NCBI GenBank assembly: GCA_051011115.1
Contig: JBPCUN010000070.1
Span: 1 to 39,219 of the forward strand
Origin: Profundicola sp051011115
Lineage (GTDB): Bacteria > Bacteroidota > Bacteroidia > Flavobacteriales > Weeksellaceae
DNA: 39,219 nt
Direction: 5' to 3'
Under the pieces are notes generated by a model. The model worked only from the letters and a program-made list of their open reading frames with translations, had not been told where the DNA came from and made no database searches. The translations under genes were made by a program, and so were the position numbers. Shown here piece by piece: positions 25,603 through 34,682 of the stretch. Within the stretch, counting starts at the first letter, position 1; every line of letters begins with the position of its first letter.

Positions 25603-26889
25603 CTATGGATAATTAACTTGCCTCACTTTAAACCCTAACCCAATTATCCAAACAACAAGAGAGGGGATAAGCCATGCCAAATTATAATCTGATAAAAACA
25701 AAAGTGATTGAATGTCTGAAATATCCACTTGTAAAGAAGCCAAAAAATCGGGTATAGCAAATAAAAGACTTGTTATAATAACCATTCTGAAAATGCTCTT
25801 AGACGTATATTTTGCTGGCACTATATTCAAAAAAATAAGCATTATCACTATCGGATAGATTAAAACTAGAACAGGTACTGCGACGCTTATGATATTTTCT
25901 GTACCTGTCTTCCCCACGACAATTCCCAATAAACATGCACCAATGACGGTAATGTTATAGACCTTGAGAGAACCTTTGAAAAGGTATTTCATAAAATCAG
26001 CAGCTCCAGCAATAATTCCGACAGCGGTTGTAAAACATGCAATACTAACGCTGATACTCAATAAAGTTCCACCAAATATACCTAGGGTATGTGTTCCAAT
26101 ACCAGAAAGTAATTCCGTTCTAGTAATATCGTTGGGGAACACATCAGAAAGCGCAGCGCCCGTATAAATAAAACCAGAATAGATGGCAAATAATGCTAAA
26201 CTACTGATGATTCCAGCAAAGATAATAAGTCTTTTTTTCTGCTTATAATCAAGCATATTTGTCATATTCAATGAAGAAACGATGACTCCACCAATAATGA
26301 TAGAAGCTATTCCATCAAAAGTTTGATAACCTTCTAGCAACCCGCTTTTAAAAGGTCGTTCTAAAAGACTATTCTGTGGTGTATCATGTATAAAAAATAC
26401 AGCCTTTATAATAATTAAAACTATAATTGAGAGCAACAAAGGGGTGAGATATTTCCCTAGAATATCCAGAATTTTATTTCGATTAAAACATAGATATGAA
26501 ACAAGAGAAAAATAAATAATACTGAACCAAAAGGAAGATATTGTTATATAACCCTGCACTGCCAATTCATAAGTAACCGCTGCGGTGCGTGGAATAGGAA
26601 ACGATAGACAAATTACATACATAAGTACACCTAAAACCAGTCCAAAAATAGGATGAATTTTGGTACCCATTTCTATAATTGTACCTTGGGTTTTTGCCTG
26701 GGTTAAAATTCCTAAAAGCGGAATAAAAACCCCTGAAATCCCAAAAGAAATGCAGACAATAGGCCACGCATTACCAGCTTGCAATCCCAATAAGGGAGGC
26801 AAAATAAAGTTTCCCCCACCGAACATCATGGAAAACATGGCAAATGCTGTGATCAGAATAATTTTAATTGACAAACCTGACTTCTCCAT
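25603..26889 (-). CDS. brnQ: Branched-chain amino acid carrier BrnQ (LIVCS family)
   Basis: 428 residues with about twelve membrane helices. The start (ITAFAMFSMMFGGGNFILPPLLGLQAG) is the signature of the LIVCS/BrnQ family of sodium- or proton-coupled leucine, isoleucine and valine importers, including the unwound GGGN segment of helix 1. Other family segments are FPIPRTAAVTYE and GTLLSISVSIACFTTAVGI. It starts 33 bases after mfd stops on the same strand, so it may be read from the mfd promoter. Confidence 0.93.
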   Translation of the reverse strand: MEKSGLSIKIILITAFAMFSMMFGGGNFILPPLLGLQAGNAWPIVCISFGISGVFIPLLGILTQAKTQGTIIEMGTKIHPIFGLVLGVLMYVICLSFPIPRTAAVTYELAVQGYITISSFWFSIIYFSLVSYLCFNRNKILDILGKYLTPLLLSIIVLIIIKAVFFIHDTPQNSLLERPFKSGLLEGYQTFDGIASIIIGGVIVSSLNMTNMLDYKQKKRLIIFAGIISSLALFAIYSGFIYTGAALSDVFPNDITRTELLSGIGTHTLGIFGGTLLSISVSIACFTTAVGIIAGAADFMKYLFKGSLKVYNITVIGACLLGIVVGKTGTENIISVAVPVLVLIYPIVIMLIFLNIVPAKYTSKSIFRMVIITSLLFAIPDFLASLQVDISDIQSLLFLSDYNLAWLIPSLVVWIIGLGFKVRQVNYP

Positions 26890-26922
26890 GATAAATTAGT
26901 GGTGTTAAAGAAATATTATATA

Positions 26923-29900
26923 CTATCTTTTGCTCTCTACAAAAGCAATCACATCGTTTAATCGCGCAATTGCCACGCTAACTTTAGGTACATTCTCTAT
27001 TCTTAAAAGCAAACTCGGCATCTCTTGCCCTCTTAATTGTTTCTCTTTTAAACTTCCAAAGTTCGGATTCTGCCCTAAAAACTGAATTACCTTTTGAAAG
27101 GTTTCTGTTTGATAAAAAGGTGATTGAGGATTATTGATAAAGTAACCTAAGAAAACACCTTTTTTTAGAATGACCCTTTCCATTCCTACTTTTTCTGCTT
27201 TCCACTTAAGTTGCACAGATTCCAATAAATCTTCTGCCTCAGGAGGTAAAGGCCCAAATCGATCAATTAATTTCTTTTCAAAATTATTTAATTCTTCAGG
27301 TTTTTCAATTTGTGCCAATTCATTATATAAAGCCATTCGCTCTTCTACAGAATTTACATAAAGTGGAGGTAATAATAATTCTAAATCTGTATCTAAATTA
27401 AAGTCTGAAACAAAGGAGTCTTTTTTATCTGGATCATCTTTGAATAAATCTTTGAAATCGTCTGAATATTTTAGCTCCTCGATCGCTTCGTTCAATATCT
27501 TCTGGTAAGTATCAAATCCCATTTCTGCCATAAAACCAGATTGTTCAGCGCCTAATAAATTACCTGCCCCACGTATTTCTAAATCCTTCATCGCAATATT
27601 GAATCCAGAACCTAAATCAGTGAATTGCTCTATCGCTTGCAAACGTTTTCTAGCTTCATTGGTAAGGGTAACAAGCGGTGGTGTGATTAAATAACAAAAC
27701 GCTTTTCTATTACTCCTACCCACACGCCCACGCATTTGGTGTAAATCTGCCAACCCAAAATTCTGTGCATCTACAATCAGCATGGTGTTGGCATTGGCTA
27801 CGTCTACCCCACTTTCTATAATCGTGGTAGAAACCAACACATCGAATTGCCCATCCATAAAGTCTAGCAAGGTTTTCTCTAACTTCTTACCATCCATTTG
27901 CCCATGACCAATCTTGACTTTAGCTTCTGGCACCAAACGCTGAATCATACCTGCCATATCCTTAAGCCCATCGATTCTATTATAAATCACAAAGACTTGC
28001 CCACCTCGCTGAATTTCATAAAAAACAGCATCTCTAATCTGTTCTTCATTCATGCCAATCAACTTGGTTTCCACAGGTTGACGGTTAGGTGGAGGGGTTT
28101 TTATAATAGATAAATCCCTAGCTGCCATTAGAGAAAATTGTAAAGTTCTAGGGATCGGCGTTGCGGTAAGTGTCAATGTATCTAACTTTGCACGCAATGT
28201 CTTTAATTTATCTTTTATGGAAACCCCAAATTTATGCTCCTCATCTACAATTAAAAGTCCTAAATCTTTATATTTCACATTTTTACCCACGATTTGGTGC
28301 GTTCCAATGAGGATTTCAATTTTACCTTCTGCTAGATCTTTTAAAGTTTCATTTTTTTGTTTAGTGGACTTAAAACGATTCAGATATTCTACCCGAACTG
28401 GGAAATCTGCTAATCTTTCTTTAAAAGTTTTATAATGCTGAAAAGCCAAAATAGTAGTCGGAACTAGAACTGCTACTTGCTTACCATCCGTCGCAGCCTT
28501 GAATGCAGCTCTTATTGCTACTTCAGTTTTACCAAATCCAACATCACCAACAATCAACCTATCCATGATTTGCTCGCTTTCCATATCAGCTTTCACATCG
28601 GCAGTTGCCGTTAATTGATCTGGCGTATCTTCATACATAAAACTCGCCTCTAACTCATTCTGTAAATATGTATCTGGAGAAAAACTAAAGCCTTTTTCCA
28701 AACGTCTTTTAGCATATAGTTTAATAAGGTCAAAAGCGACTTCTTTTACTTTTTTCTTAGTTTTATTCTTCAGGCTTTTCCAAGCAGGTGAACCTAATTT
28801 ATTGATTTTTGGCGGCTCCGAGTCCTTGCCCGAATATTTAGTGATTTTATGCAGAGAATGAATACTCACATACAATAAATCATTGTCTCGGTACAAGAGT
28901 TTAATCGCTTCCTGCATCGTGCCATTCACATCTATGCGTTTGAGCCCCGCAAACTTGCCCACACCATGGTCTATATGGGTTACATAATCACCTACTTGTA
29001 AATTCGTAAGTTCTTTTAAGGTGATACTTTCATTTTTAGAAAAACTATTTCTAAGGTTAAATTTATGGTATCGTTCAAAAATCTGATGATCTGTAAAACA
29101 AGCAATTTTCAAATCTTTGTCTATAAAACCTGAATGAATATTGGCCAACACAGGGGTGAATGGAACTTCTCTACCAATATCCTCAAATATATCTTTGAAA
29201 CGCTCTATTTGTTTCTCTCCAGAACAGAATATATAATTGGTATATCCCTCTTGGGCTTGCTCTTGTAATGTATCTATTAATATATCAAATTTCTTATGAA
29301 AGGCAGGTTGTGGATTTTGATTTACGGTAATTTCTCTATCTGCATCTAAATAGGATTGAGAAGATAGTTCTATGACAGGTTTAGATTGTAAAGAAATATA
29401 GAACTCATCCCTTTGTAGAAATAATTCTGAGGGGGCAGAACGTTTAATTTCTCCCTGATTTTCAACAAAAGATTCTTCAGCTTTTTGGAAATTCTTATTT
29501 AATTGATGTTTAGCAAAATCAATATTCTGAACGGCAACCAGGCAATGTTTTGGTAAGAAATCTATAAAAGATTGTCTCTTTTCATGAAAATATTTATTCT
29601 CTATGTTCGGAACAATGGTAAATTGATTTACTTTCTCAATGGATAATTGAGAACCTATATCAAACTTTCTAATGCTTTCTATTTCATCTCCAAAGAAGGA
29701 TAAACGATAGGGTTGTTCATCTGAATAAGAAAAAATGTCTATAATTCCACCTCTTACAGAGAACTCACCCGGCTGCGTCACAAAATCTGTTCTTTTAAAT
29801 TCATAATCGAAAAGAACCTCATTCAAAAAATCTACAGAAATTTGTTCACCTACTTTTAATTTTTGGGTTTTATCTGCTAATACGGCCTTAATCACGACTT

Positions 29901-30303
29901 TCTCTGTTAAAGCATTCGAGGTTGTCACAATAATTCTAGCCTTTTTAGACGTAGAGAGTTTATTTAAAACCTCTGTGCGCAATACCACATTCGCATTATT
30001 AGTTTCATCTATTTGATAAGGCTTGCGGTAACTTGGTGGAAAAAAAAGAACCGTTTCTTTATTGTAAATTTTCTCTAATTCATTCAATATATATACAGCC
30101 TCTTCTTGATCCTCGTAGATCACGAGCATACTTTCCTTTAATTCAGAAAAAATATTAGCTAAATAAAATGCTGTAGATGATCCAATAAGGCCTGGAATAT
30201 GAACTTTTCCAGAGGAATTCTGTTGAAATAAGTCCACAGAATCCTGCACAAATGTGGCTGATCTGTGTATGCGGAGTATATCTGGTAAATGTAAAATTTT
30301 CAA
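26923..30303 (-). CDS. mfd: Transcription-repair coupling factor Mfd
   Basis: 1126 residues, the normal length. It removes stalled RNA polymerase and recruits UvrA. The N-terminal UvrB-like region runs to about 350. The polymerase-interacting domain contains LQVGDYVTHIDHGVGKFAGL, and the RecG-like motor has Walker A VGDVGFGKTE, DEEH, TATPIPRTL and QMRGRVGRS. The C-terminal D7 domain begins around PLYVNSVEERMALYNEL. The start is TTG at 30303: no ATG or GTG lies upstream in frame, and the first internal methionine comes well into the UvrB-like fold. A TATATTTG element at 30311-30318 ends just 7 bases before this TTG, so the transcript would have almost no leader. Confidence 0.96.
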   Translation of the reverse strand: MKILHLPDILRIHRSATFVQDSVDLFQQNSSGKVHIPGLIGSSTAFYLANIFSELKESMLVIYEDQEEAVYILNELEKIYNKETVLFFPPSYRKPYQIDETNNANVVLRTEVLNKLSTSKKARIIVTTSNALTEKVVIKAVLADKTQKLKVGEQISVDFLNEVLFDYEFKRTDFVTQPGEFSVRGGIIDIFSYSDEQPYRLSFFGDEIESIRKFDIGSQLSIEKVNQFTIVPNIENKYFHEKRQSFIDFLPKHCLVAVQNIDFAKHQLNKNFQKAEESFVENQGEIKRSAPSELFLQRDEFYISLQSKPVIELSSQSYLDADREITVNQNPQPAFHKKFDILIDTLQEQAQEGYTNYIFCSGEKQIERFKDIFEDIGREVPFTPVLANIHSGFIDKDLKIACFTDHQIFERYHKFNLRNSFSKNESITLKELTNLQVGDYVTHIDHGVGKFAGLKRIDVNGTMQEAIKLLYRDNDLLYVSIHSLHKITKYSGKDSEPPKINKLGSPAWKSLKNKTKKKVKEVAFDLIKLYAKRRLEKGFSFSPDTYLQNELEASFMYEDTPDQLTATADVKADMESEQIMDRLIVGDVGFGKTEVAIRAAFKAATDGKQVAVLVPTTILAFQHYKTFKERLADFPVRVEYLNRFKSTKQKNETLKDLAEGKIEILIGTHQIVGKNVKYKDLGLLIVDEEHKFGVSIKDKLKTLRAKLDTLTLTATPIPRTLQFSLMAARDLSIIKTPPPNRQPVETKLIGMNEEQIRDAVFYEIQRGGQVFVIYNRIDGLKDMAGMIQRLVPEAKVKIGHGQMDGKKLEKTLLDFMDGQFDVLVSTTIIESGVDVANANTMLIVDAQNFGLADLHQMRGRVGRSNRKAFCYLITPPLVTLTNEARKRLQAIEQFTDLGSGFNIAMKDLEIRGAGNLLGAEQSGFMAEMGFDTYQKILNEAIEELKYSDDFKDLFKDDPDKKDSFVSDFNLDTDLELLLPPLYVNSVEERMALYNELAQIEKPEELNNFEKKLIDRFGPLPPEAEDLLESVQLKWKAEKVGMERVILKKGVFLGYFINNPQSPFYQTETFQKVIQFLGQNPNFGSLKEKQLRGQEMPSLLLRIENVPKVSVAIARLNDVIAFVESKR

Positions 30304-30310
30304 AACAGCG

Positions 30311-30318
30311 CAAATATA
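30311..30318 (-). promoter_or_regulatory. -7 element of the mfd promoter (TATATTTG)
   Basis: The reverse strand reads TATATTTG, followed 7 bases later by the TTG start codon of mfd. The -33 box is weak. Confidence 0.6.
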
Positions 30319-30420
30319 GTAATCCTTGTAAAGTTTTATATGATTTATTAAACTTTAAGCACCGAAACGCAATAACCAACTAAAATTTAATTTGGCTAAG
30401 TATTTGATTAAACATTATTC

Positions 30421-31278
30421 ATGAATAATATATTTTCATACCTAATCATTTTTATTATGATTGTTTTTAACGCATGTGCTACGCATCGTGTAAAAGTAGA
30501 CAAATACGGGAATCAGAAACATTACAATGTATCCTATGGTGAACTAAAGGACCATAAGATGGATGTTTTTATTCCTAAAAACCCACAAGATACTTCTTTT
30601 GTAATCCTCGTGCACGGTGGTGGTTGGACGATCGGTTCTAAAAGTCACGTGAGAAGTGTACAAAAATTCTTATTGCATAGTGGCATTCCAAGTGCGAACA
30701 TTGACTACCGATTAGTGAAGGGTGATATTACGTATAAAGAACAAATTGAAGATTTAAATCAAGCTACACATTTCATATTAGACTCATTAGAGAACAAACC
30801 TCAACTCATTTTATTAGGAGAAAGTTCTGGGGGACATATTTCTATGCTCTATGGTTATAATAATCCCGATATTGTAGATAAAATAATCACTTTTGCGGGA
30901 CCTGCAGATTTGTATTCTGAACGTTATCAAAAAACAAAACTATACAAATCTTATACAGAACCAACCTTTAAAAAAATTGTCGGCGAGAAAGATAAACCTT
31001 TTGAAAGCATTATTCCTAAATTAAAGGAAGCGAGTCCTATTAGCCAAGTAAGCAATGTACCCACATTAACATTCCAAGGAACATTAGATATATTGGTGAA
31101 TAAAGAACAATCTCTTGCACTGGATTCTGTCCTTACTGAAAAAGGTGTTCCCCATGAATTGGTATTAATTAAAAATGCTAATCATACGCCAAGATTTATG
31201 CCTTGGTGGAGGAATAAAGTAATAAACCCAAAAATTTTAGAATTTATTAAAAAACAGCCAGAGGAGATTGGAAAATGA
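30421..31278 (+). CDS. Lipoprotein alpha/beta hydrolase (esterase)
   Basis: 285 residues. A lipoprotein signal ends VFNAC with C19 as the likely lipidated residue. The hydrolase fold shows the oxyanion motif HGGGW (65-69), the nucleophile elbow GESSG with S135, an acid candidate in FQGTLDILV and the histidine in KNANHTPRF. This HGGG arrangement fits the hormone-sensitive-lipase/BD-FAE esterase group, acting on small or sugar-linked esters. It would be anchored in the cell envelope. It is divergent from mfd across 117 bases and convergent with the methyltransferase gene. Confidence 0.88.
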   Translation: MNNIFSYLIIFIMIVFNACATHRVKVDKYGNQKHYNVSYGELKDHKMDVFIPKNPQDTSFVILVHGGGWTIGSKSHVRSVQKFLLHSGIPSANIDYRLVKGDITYKEQIEDLNQATHFILDSLENKPQLILLGESSGGHISMLYGYNNPDIVDKIITFAGPADLYSERYQKTKLYKSYTEPTFKKIVGEKDKPFESIIPKLKEASPISQVSNVPTLTFQGTLDILVNKEQSLALDSVLTEKGVPHELVLIKNANHTPRFMPWWRNKVINPKILEFIKKQPEEIGK

Positions 31279-31312
31279 TATAAAGTTATCGCCTCACAAC
31301 ACCAACTTTGTC

Positions 31313-31333
31313 ACCCTGAATTCATTTCAGGGT
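31313..31333. repeat. REP-like palindrome between convergent genes
   Basis: ACCCTGAA-TTCAT-TTCAGGGT, a perfect 8-bp stem preceded by TTTGTC. I recall similar CCTGAA...TTCAGG palindromes dispersed in Bacteroidota intergenic regions. A small GTGTG/CACAC hairpin follows near 31363-31373. Either could end transcription between the convergent genes, but T-tracts are poor. Confidence 0.55.
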
Positions 31334-31408
31334 AATAAAGTGTAGATATTAAATAAGTCAGTGTGTGGCACACCTTCAAAATGAGCAATCTTCAAATTTT
31401 TAAGACCC

Positions 31409-32611
31409 TTACTTTTTCCCAAGCTTAGCCATGTAAAAACCGTCAAATCCAGTTTCTGAAGGCCAAATTTTCTTTTCATCTTTTAACTCAAAAGTTGAGT
31501 TATTTTCTAAAAAATGTTGCACTTGTTTATCGTTTTCATCTGGGAAGATAGAACAAGTTACATAGATTAAGAGACCATCATCTTTCATGAGTTTAGCATA
31601 ATTATTTAAAATTTCTGCCTGCGTCGCTTTTACATTATTTAGAAACTCGTGATTGATTTTATATTTGGCATCAGGATTACGCTTCAATACGCCTACACCC
31701 GTACATGGCGCATCGATCAATACCCGATCAAAAGTTCCTTTCCATCGTTTTAGTTGCTTGCTATCGATCATTTTAGTTTGAATATTATGCGCTCCGTCTC
31801 GTTTGGCCCTACGCTTTAATTCATTCAACTTATTTTGATAAATATCCATCGATATTATCTGACCTTTATTTTCCATTAAAGCGGCTAAATGTAAAGACTT
31901 ACCTCCTGCTCCTGCACATGTATCTGCTACACGCATCCCTGGTTCAACCTCACAAAAAGGCGCAACTAGCTGTGAAGAGGCATCCTGCATCTCAAACCAA
32001 CCATTTTGAAATTCGTCAGTTTTAAAGATGTTCGCCTTTTCTCGTAAAGCATAAGCATCTTCATATCTTTTAAGGTCGACCATCTCTATGTCTAAATCTC
32101 TAAACTTCGCTTTTAATTCCTGTGCGGTAGTTTTTAAAGTATTTACACGAATAATCGCAGATGCTGGGTAATTTAATTCGTCTAATTCTTCATGCCACTT
32201 AGCTTCCCCTAATTGTTCTTTTCCTATTTCATATAAAATGTCTGAAACAGAATGATTAATTGCAGGATATTTAGCTGCACCACGCATACCAGCTAAAACT
32301 TTATCTTTCTTAAGTTTTCTAAATTCATCAAATTCTGGTAATTCTGCCTCATTCATTAGAATCCATGCTCCAATAAAGTCCCAGTAATGTTTTTTCTTAA
32401 GTGCATCACCAGAAGCAAAATTGATTTTTCGCTTCCATCGCACCATATCATATATCATCTCTGCTACAAAGCCTCTGTCACGGCTTCCCCAGAGTTTATT
32501 TTGTTTGAATATGGACTCAAGCGCCCTATCTGTATACTCCTCTTTCTCAAAAATCATTTTGAGAGATTCAATCATTCCAACGTATAAGTTGTGGTAAGTT
32601 AATATTTGCAT
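31409..32611 (-). CDS. RsmB/NOP2-family rRNA cytosine-C5 methyltransferase
   Basis: 400 residues from the ATG at 32611 (MQILTYHNLYVGMIESLKMI). The longer frame to 32644 would start inside the promoter and is rejected. The N-terminal helical NusB-like domain runs to about 130. The Rossmann methyltransferase core has ADTCAGAGGKSLHLAAL for S-adenosylmethionine, DAPCTGVGVLKRNPD (motif IV cysteine) and VTCSIFPDEND (motif VI catalytic cysteine). It methylates cytosine C5 in RNA, probably 16S rRNA. A clear promoter at 32616-32645 ends only 5 bases upstream of this ATG, so translation is probably leaderless. Confidence 0.93.
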   Translation of the reverse strand: MQILTYHNLYVGMIESLKMIFEKEEYTDRALESIFKQNKLWGSRDRGFVAEMIYDMVRWKRKINFASGDALKKKHYWDFIGAWILMNEAELPEFDEFRKLKKDKVLAGMRGAAKYPAINHSVSDILYEIGKEQLGEAKWHEELDELNYPASAIIRVNTLKTTAQELKAKFRDLDIEMVDLKRYEDAYALREKANIFKTDEFQNGWFEMQDASSQLVAPFCEVEPGMRVADTCAGAGGKSLHLAALMENKGQIISMDIYQNKLNELKRRAKRDGAHNIQTKMIDSKQLKRWKGTFDRVLIDAPCTGVGVLKRNPDAKYKINHEFLNNVKATQAEILNNYAKLMKDDGLLIYVTCSIFPDENDKQVQHFLENNSTFELKDEKKIWPSETGFDGFYMAKLGKK

Positions 32612-32615
32612 GTGG

Positions 32616-32645
32616 CAAAGATAATCATTAAATATTACCCACAAA
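32616..32645 (-). promoter_or_regulatory. Promoter of the rRNA methyltransferase gene
   Basis: On the reverse strand, TTTG (32645-32642), 18 bases, then TATCTTTG (32623-32616). This is a near-consensus Bacteroidota promoter. The start site should fall at or within a few bases of the ATG at 32611. Confidence 0.75.
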
Positions 32646-32817
32646 TCTATTTTAATAACTTGATAGTAAATAACTTAAATTAAACGAACTTTCATTTTAA
32701 ATTTTCTCTACCGAGCCATACTTTTATTTAATCAAAAAATTTCAATAAAAAGATCTTATGAAACAGCTTATACTCCTAAATAATCCCTGTAAATTCTAGA
32801 AGAAGCATAATTTTATT

Positions 32818-32825
32818 TATCTTTG
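32818..32825 (+). promoter_or_regulatory. -7 element of the SUI1-family gene promoter (TATCTTTG)
   Basis: TATCTTTG lies 48 bases before the ATG at 32874. The -33 box is weak. The rest of the gap 32646-32873 is A/T-rich and holds nothing else I can support. Confidence 0.55.
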
Positions 32826-32873
32826 ATAGGCAAAACAATTATTGAACACCCAATATAATCATAGCTATTATTT

Positions 32874-33200
32874 ATGGATTTAAAAGATAAATTAAAAGAT
32901 CTATTTCCAGAACATATTCCACAAGAGGATAATGAGAATGAAAATAATGATGGATTATGGATCCCCAATGATACGGTAGAATGTCATTATGAAAAACGAA
33001 ATGGGAAACCAACTACTATCATCAAAGGATATACAGGAAATGATGAAGACTTTAAACAATTAGCTAAAGAATTAAAGAAATTCTTGGGAATTGGTGGTTC
33101 TGCTAAAAATGGTCAAATTATCTTGCAGGGTGACTATCGAGATAGAATCATGAGATACCTGAAAGATTTAGGTATGGACGTAAAAAGAGTTGGCGGATAA
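32874..33200 (+). CDS. SUI1/eIF1-family translation factor (YciH-like)
   Basis: 108 residues. An acidic N-terminal tail is followed by the SUI1 fold: ECHYEKRNGKPTTIIKGYTGNDEDFKQLAKELKKFLGIGGSAKNGQIILQ, then DYRDRIMRYLKDLGMDVKR. The positions of GIGGSAKNG and the final VKRVGG match bacterial YciH, an eIF1 homologue thought to influence start-site fidelity on the 30S subunit. It is 19 bases before the phosphorylase on the same strand. Confidence 0.92.
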   Translation: MDLKDKLKDLFPEHIPQEDNENENNDGLWIPNDTVECHYEKRNGKPTTIIKGYTGNDEDFKQLAKELKKFLGIGGSAKNGQIILQGDYRDRIMRYLKDLGMDVKRVGG

Positions 33201-33219
33201 TAGATTTAAAACATAGTTT

Positions 33220-34074
33220 ATGAAAAATACAATATTAGCATCAGAATTACCCTTAAATGCAGACGGAAGTGTATATCACTTGAATATATTGCCAGAAGAT
33301 TTGGCAGACACCGTAATATTAGTAGGAGACCCAGAAAGGGTATCTATGGTTTCTGATTTCTTTGACACCGTGGAGGTTAAAAAATCTAAACGTGAATTTG
33401 TAACGCATACAGGAATATATAAAGGGAAACGTTTGACTGTTTTATCATCTGGGATAGGAACCGATAACATCGATATCGTTATTAATGAACTGGATGCGTT
33501 GGTAAATGTTGATTTAAAGGAGAGAGTAATCAAAGATGAGAAGAAAAGATTAAACTTCGTGCGCTTTGGGACTTCAGGTTCTGTAAACCCAGATATTGAT
33601 GCAGGTAGTTTTGTAAAAAGTAAATACAGTGCTGGTTTTGATGGTTTAATGAAATTCTATCCTGCGCATCAAGACGCTGATTTCAAAAATGATTTTTTAC
33701 CTAAGTTTCCCTACGAACAAATAAAACCAATGCTATACTTTACAGAGGGGAGTAAAAAATTATTTGATTTATTTGGAGAAGGATATGTTGAAGGAAATAC
33801 GGGTTCCCTATCTGGTTTCTACGGACCACAAGGTAGAGAAGTAAGATTAAAAGCATTAGATAATGATTTTCTAGTTAAATTACATGCCTGTGGCTTAGAT
33901 AATTTTGAAATGGAAACCTCTGCGATTTATTCTTTTGCTAATATGCTAGGACATGATGCATTATCTATCAATTTAATTATAGCGAATCGTACTACAGGTA
34001 ACTTTGTAGATGATTATCATGGATTAATGAATGAGATGATTTCTAAGTCATTGAATGTATTGAGCCAGCTATAA
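33220..34074 (+). CDS. Nucleoside phosphorylase (uridine phosphorylase family)
   Basis: 284 residues. The PNP/UDP family pattern is visible: ILVGDPERVSMVSDFFD near the start (phosphate-binding GDP.R), SSGIGTDNIDIVINELD, VRFGTSGSVNPDIDAG, and the C-terminal NFEMETSAIYSFANMLGH, where the ExE-like METS region binds the nucleoside ribose. It cleaves a nucleoside with phosphate to base and ribose-1-phosphate in the cytoplasm. The exact substrate (uridine or a purine) cannot be read from sequence by eye. It is probably co-transcribed with the SUI1 gene. Confidence 0.9.
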   Translation: MKNTILASELPLNADGSVYHLNILPEDLADTVILVGDPERVSMVSDFFDTVEVKKSKREFVTHTGIYKGKRLTVLSSGIGTDNIDIVINELDALVNVDLKERVIKDEKKRLNFVRFGTSGSVNPDIDAGSFVKSKYSAGFDGLMKFYPAHQDADFKNDFLPKFPYEQIKPMLYFTEGSKKLFDLFGEGYVEGNTGSLSGFYGPQGREVRLKALDNDFLVKLHACGLDNFEMETSAIYSFANMLGHDALSINLIIANRTTGNFVDDYHGLMNEMISKSLNVLSQL

Positions 34075-34095
34075 TATGGTTATGATTTTTAGTTC

Positions 34096-34103
34096 TATCT
34101 TTG
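34096..34103 (+). promoter_or_regulatory. -7 element before the DUF4199 gene (TATCTTTG)
   Basis: TATCTTTG followed by CGC, 21 bases before the ATG at 34125. It fits TAnnTTTG, but the -33 box is weak. Confidence 0.55.
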
Positions 34104-34124
34104 CGCTTCATTAAATAAATTAGC

Positions 34125-34682
34125 ATGCTAAAATCTTACATTTGGAAATCTTCACTCCTACTTTTTATCATTACCATATGTATATTTATAGGAGTGCAGG
34201 TTTTCTTTAAGACAGATGAATATTTTCAAATCTCAGACTTTCAATACATTTTAGCCTCTAGCATTTCTAACGCTTTTATAATCACTTCTATCTATGCGAT
34301 TATGGGTGCGTATAATATGATACGTTGGACTTCAAAGAATCAAGGTTCATTCTTTAAGATATTTAAACTTACCTTTTTCCCAGGTGTGATAGCTGGCTTT
34401 CTTAGTCTATGTGCTATTTTTGCTTACTACTATTATATAGATCCAGAAGGCATTGAACTTTTAAAAACGCAATATCTAGATTATAGTTTGGTACAAGCCA
34501 AAGAAAATGGAGAATATGAACAAGTAGAAAAAGTAGTGAATTCTGATGCAGTAAGAAGCACAACGCTGTTGAGCAGCCGTGTATTCACTTTAATTCTAGG
34601 AATCATGATGTTTTTTAACTTTAGTCTTGCCTTAATGATTACTTTTTTATGGAAGATTAAAACTACACCCTCTCGAAAATGA
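34125..34682 (+). CDS. DUF4199 membrane protein
   Basis: 185 residues with four membrane helices: about 7-27, 40-62, 78-102 and 150-178. The pattern matches DUF4199, a family found almost only in Bacteroidota and usually coded right before a group 2 glycosyltransferase. Its stop overlaps the glycosyltransferase start by four bases (ATGA), so the two are translationally coupled and probably act together on a membrane-linked glycan or glycolipid. The function itself is unknown. Confidence 0.87.
   Translation: MLKSYIWKSSLLLFIITICIFIGVQVFFKTDEYFQISDFQYILASSISNAFIITSIYAIMGAYNMIRWTSKNQGSFFKIFKLTFFPGVIAGFLSLCAIFAYYYYIDPEGIELLKTQYLDYSLVQAKENGEYEQVEKVVNSDAVRSTTLLSSRVFTLILGIMMFFNFSLALMITFLWKIKTTPSRK

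Noticed and set aside
31409..32644. Longer methyltransferase start at 32644
   Set aside because: This start lies in the promoter itself (TTTG at 32642-32645). The ATG at 32611 fits both the promoter and family starts.
32760..32801. Tiny frame MKQLILLNNPCKF as a leader peptide
   Set aside because: Only 13 codons, upstream of the predicted promoter element at 32818, with no hairpin that would make an attenuator.
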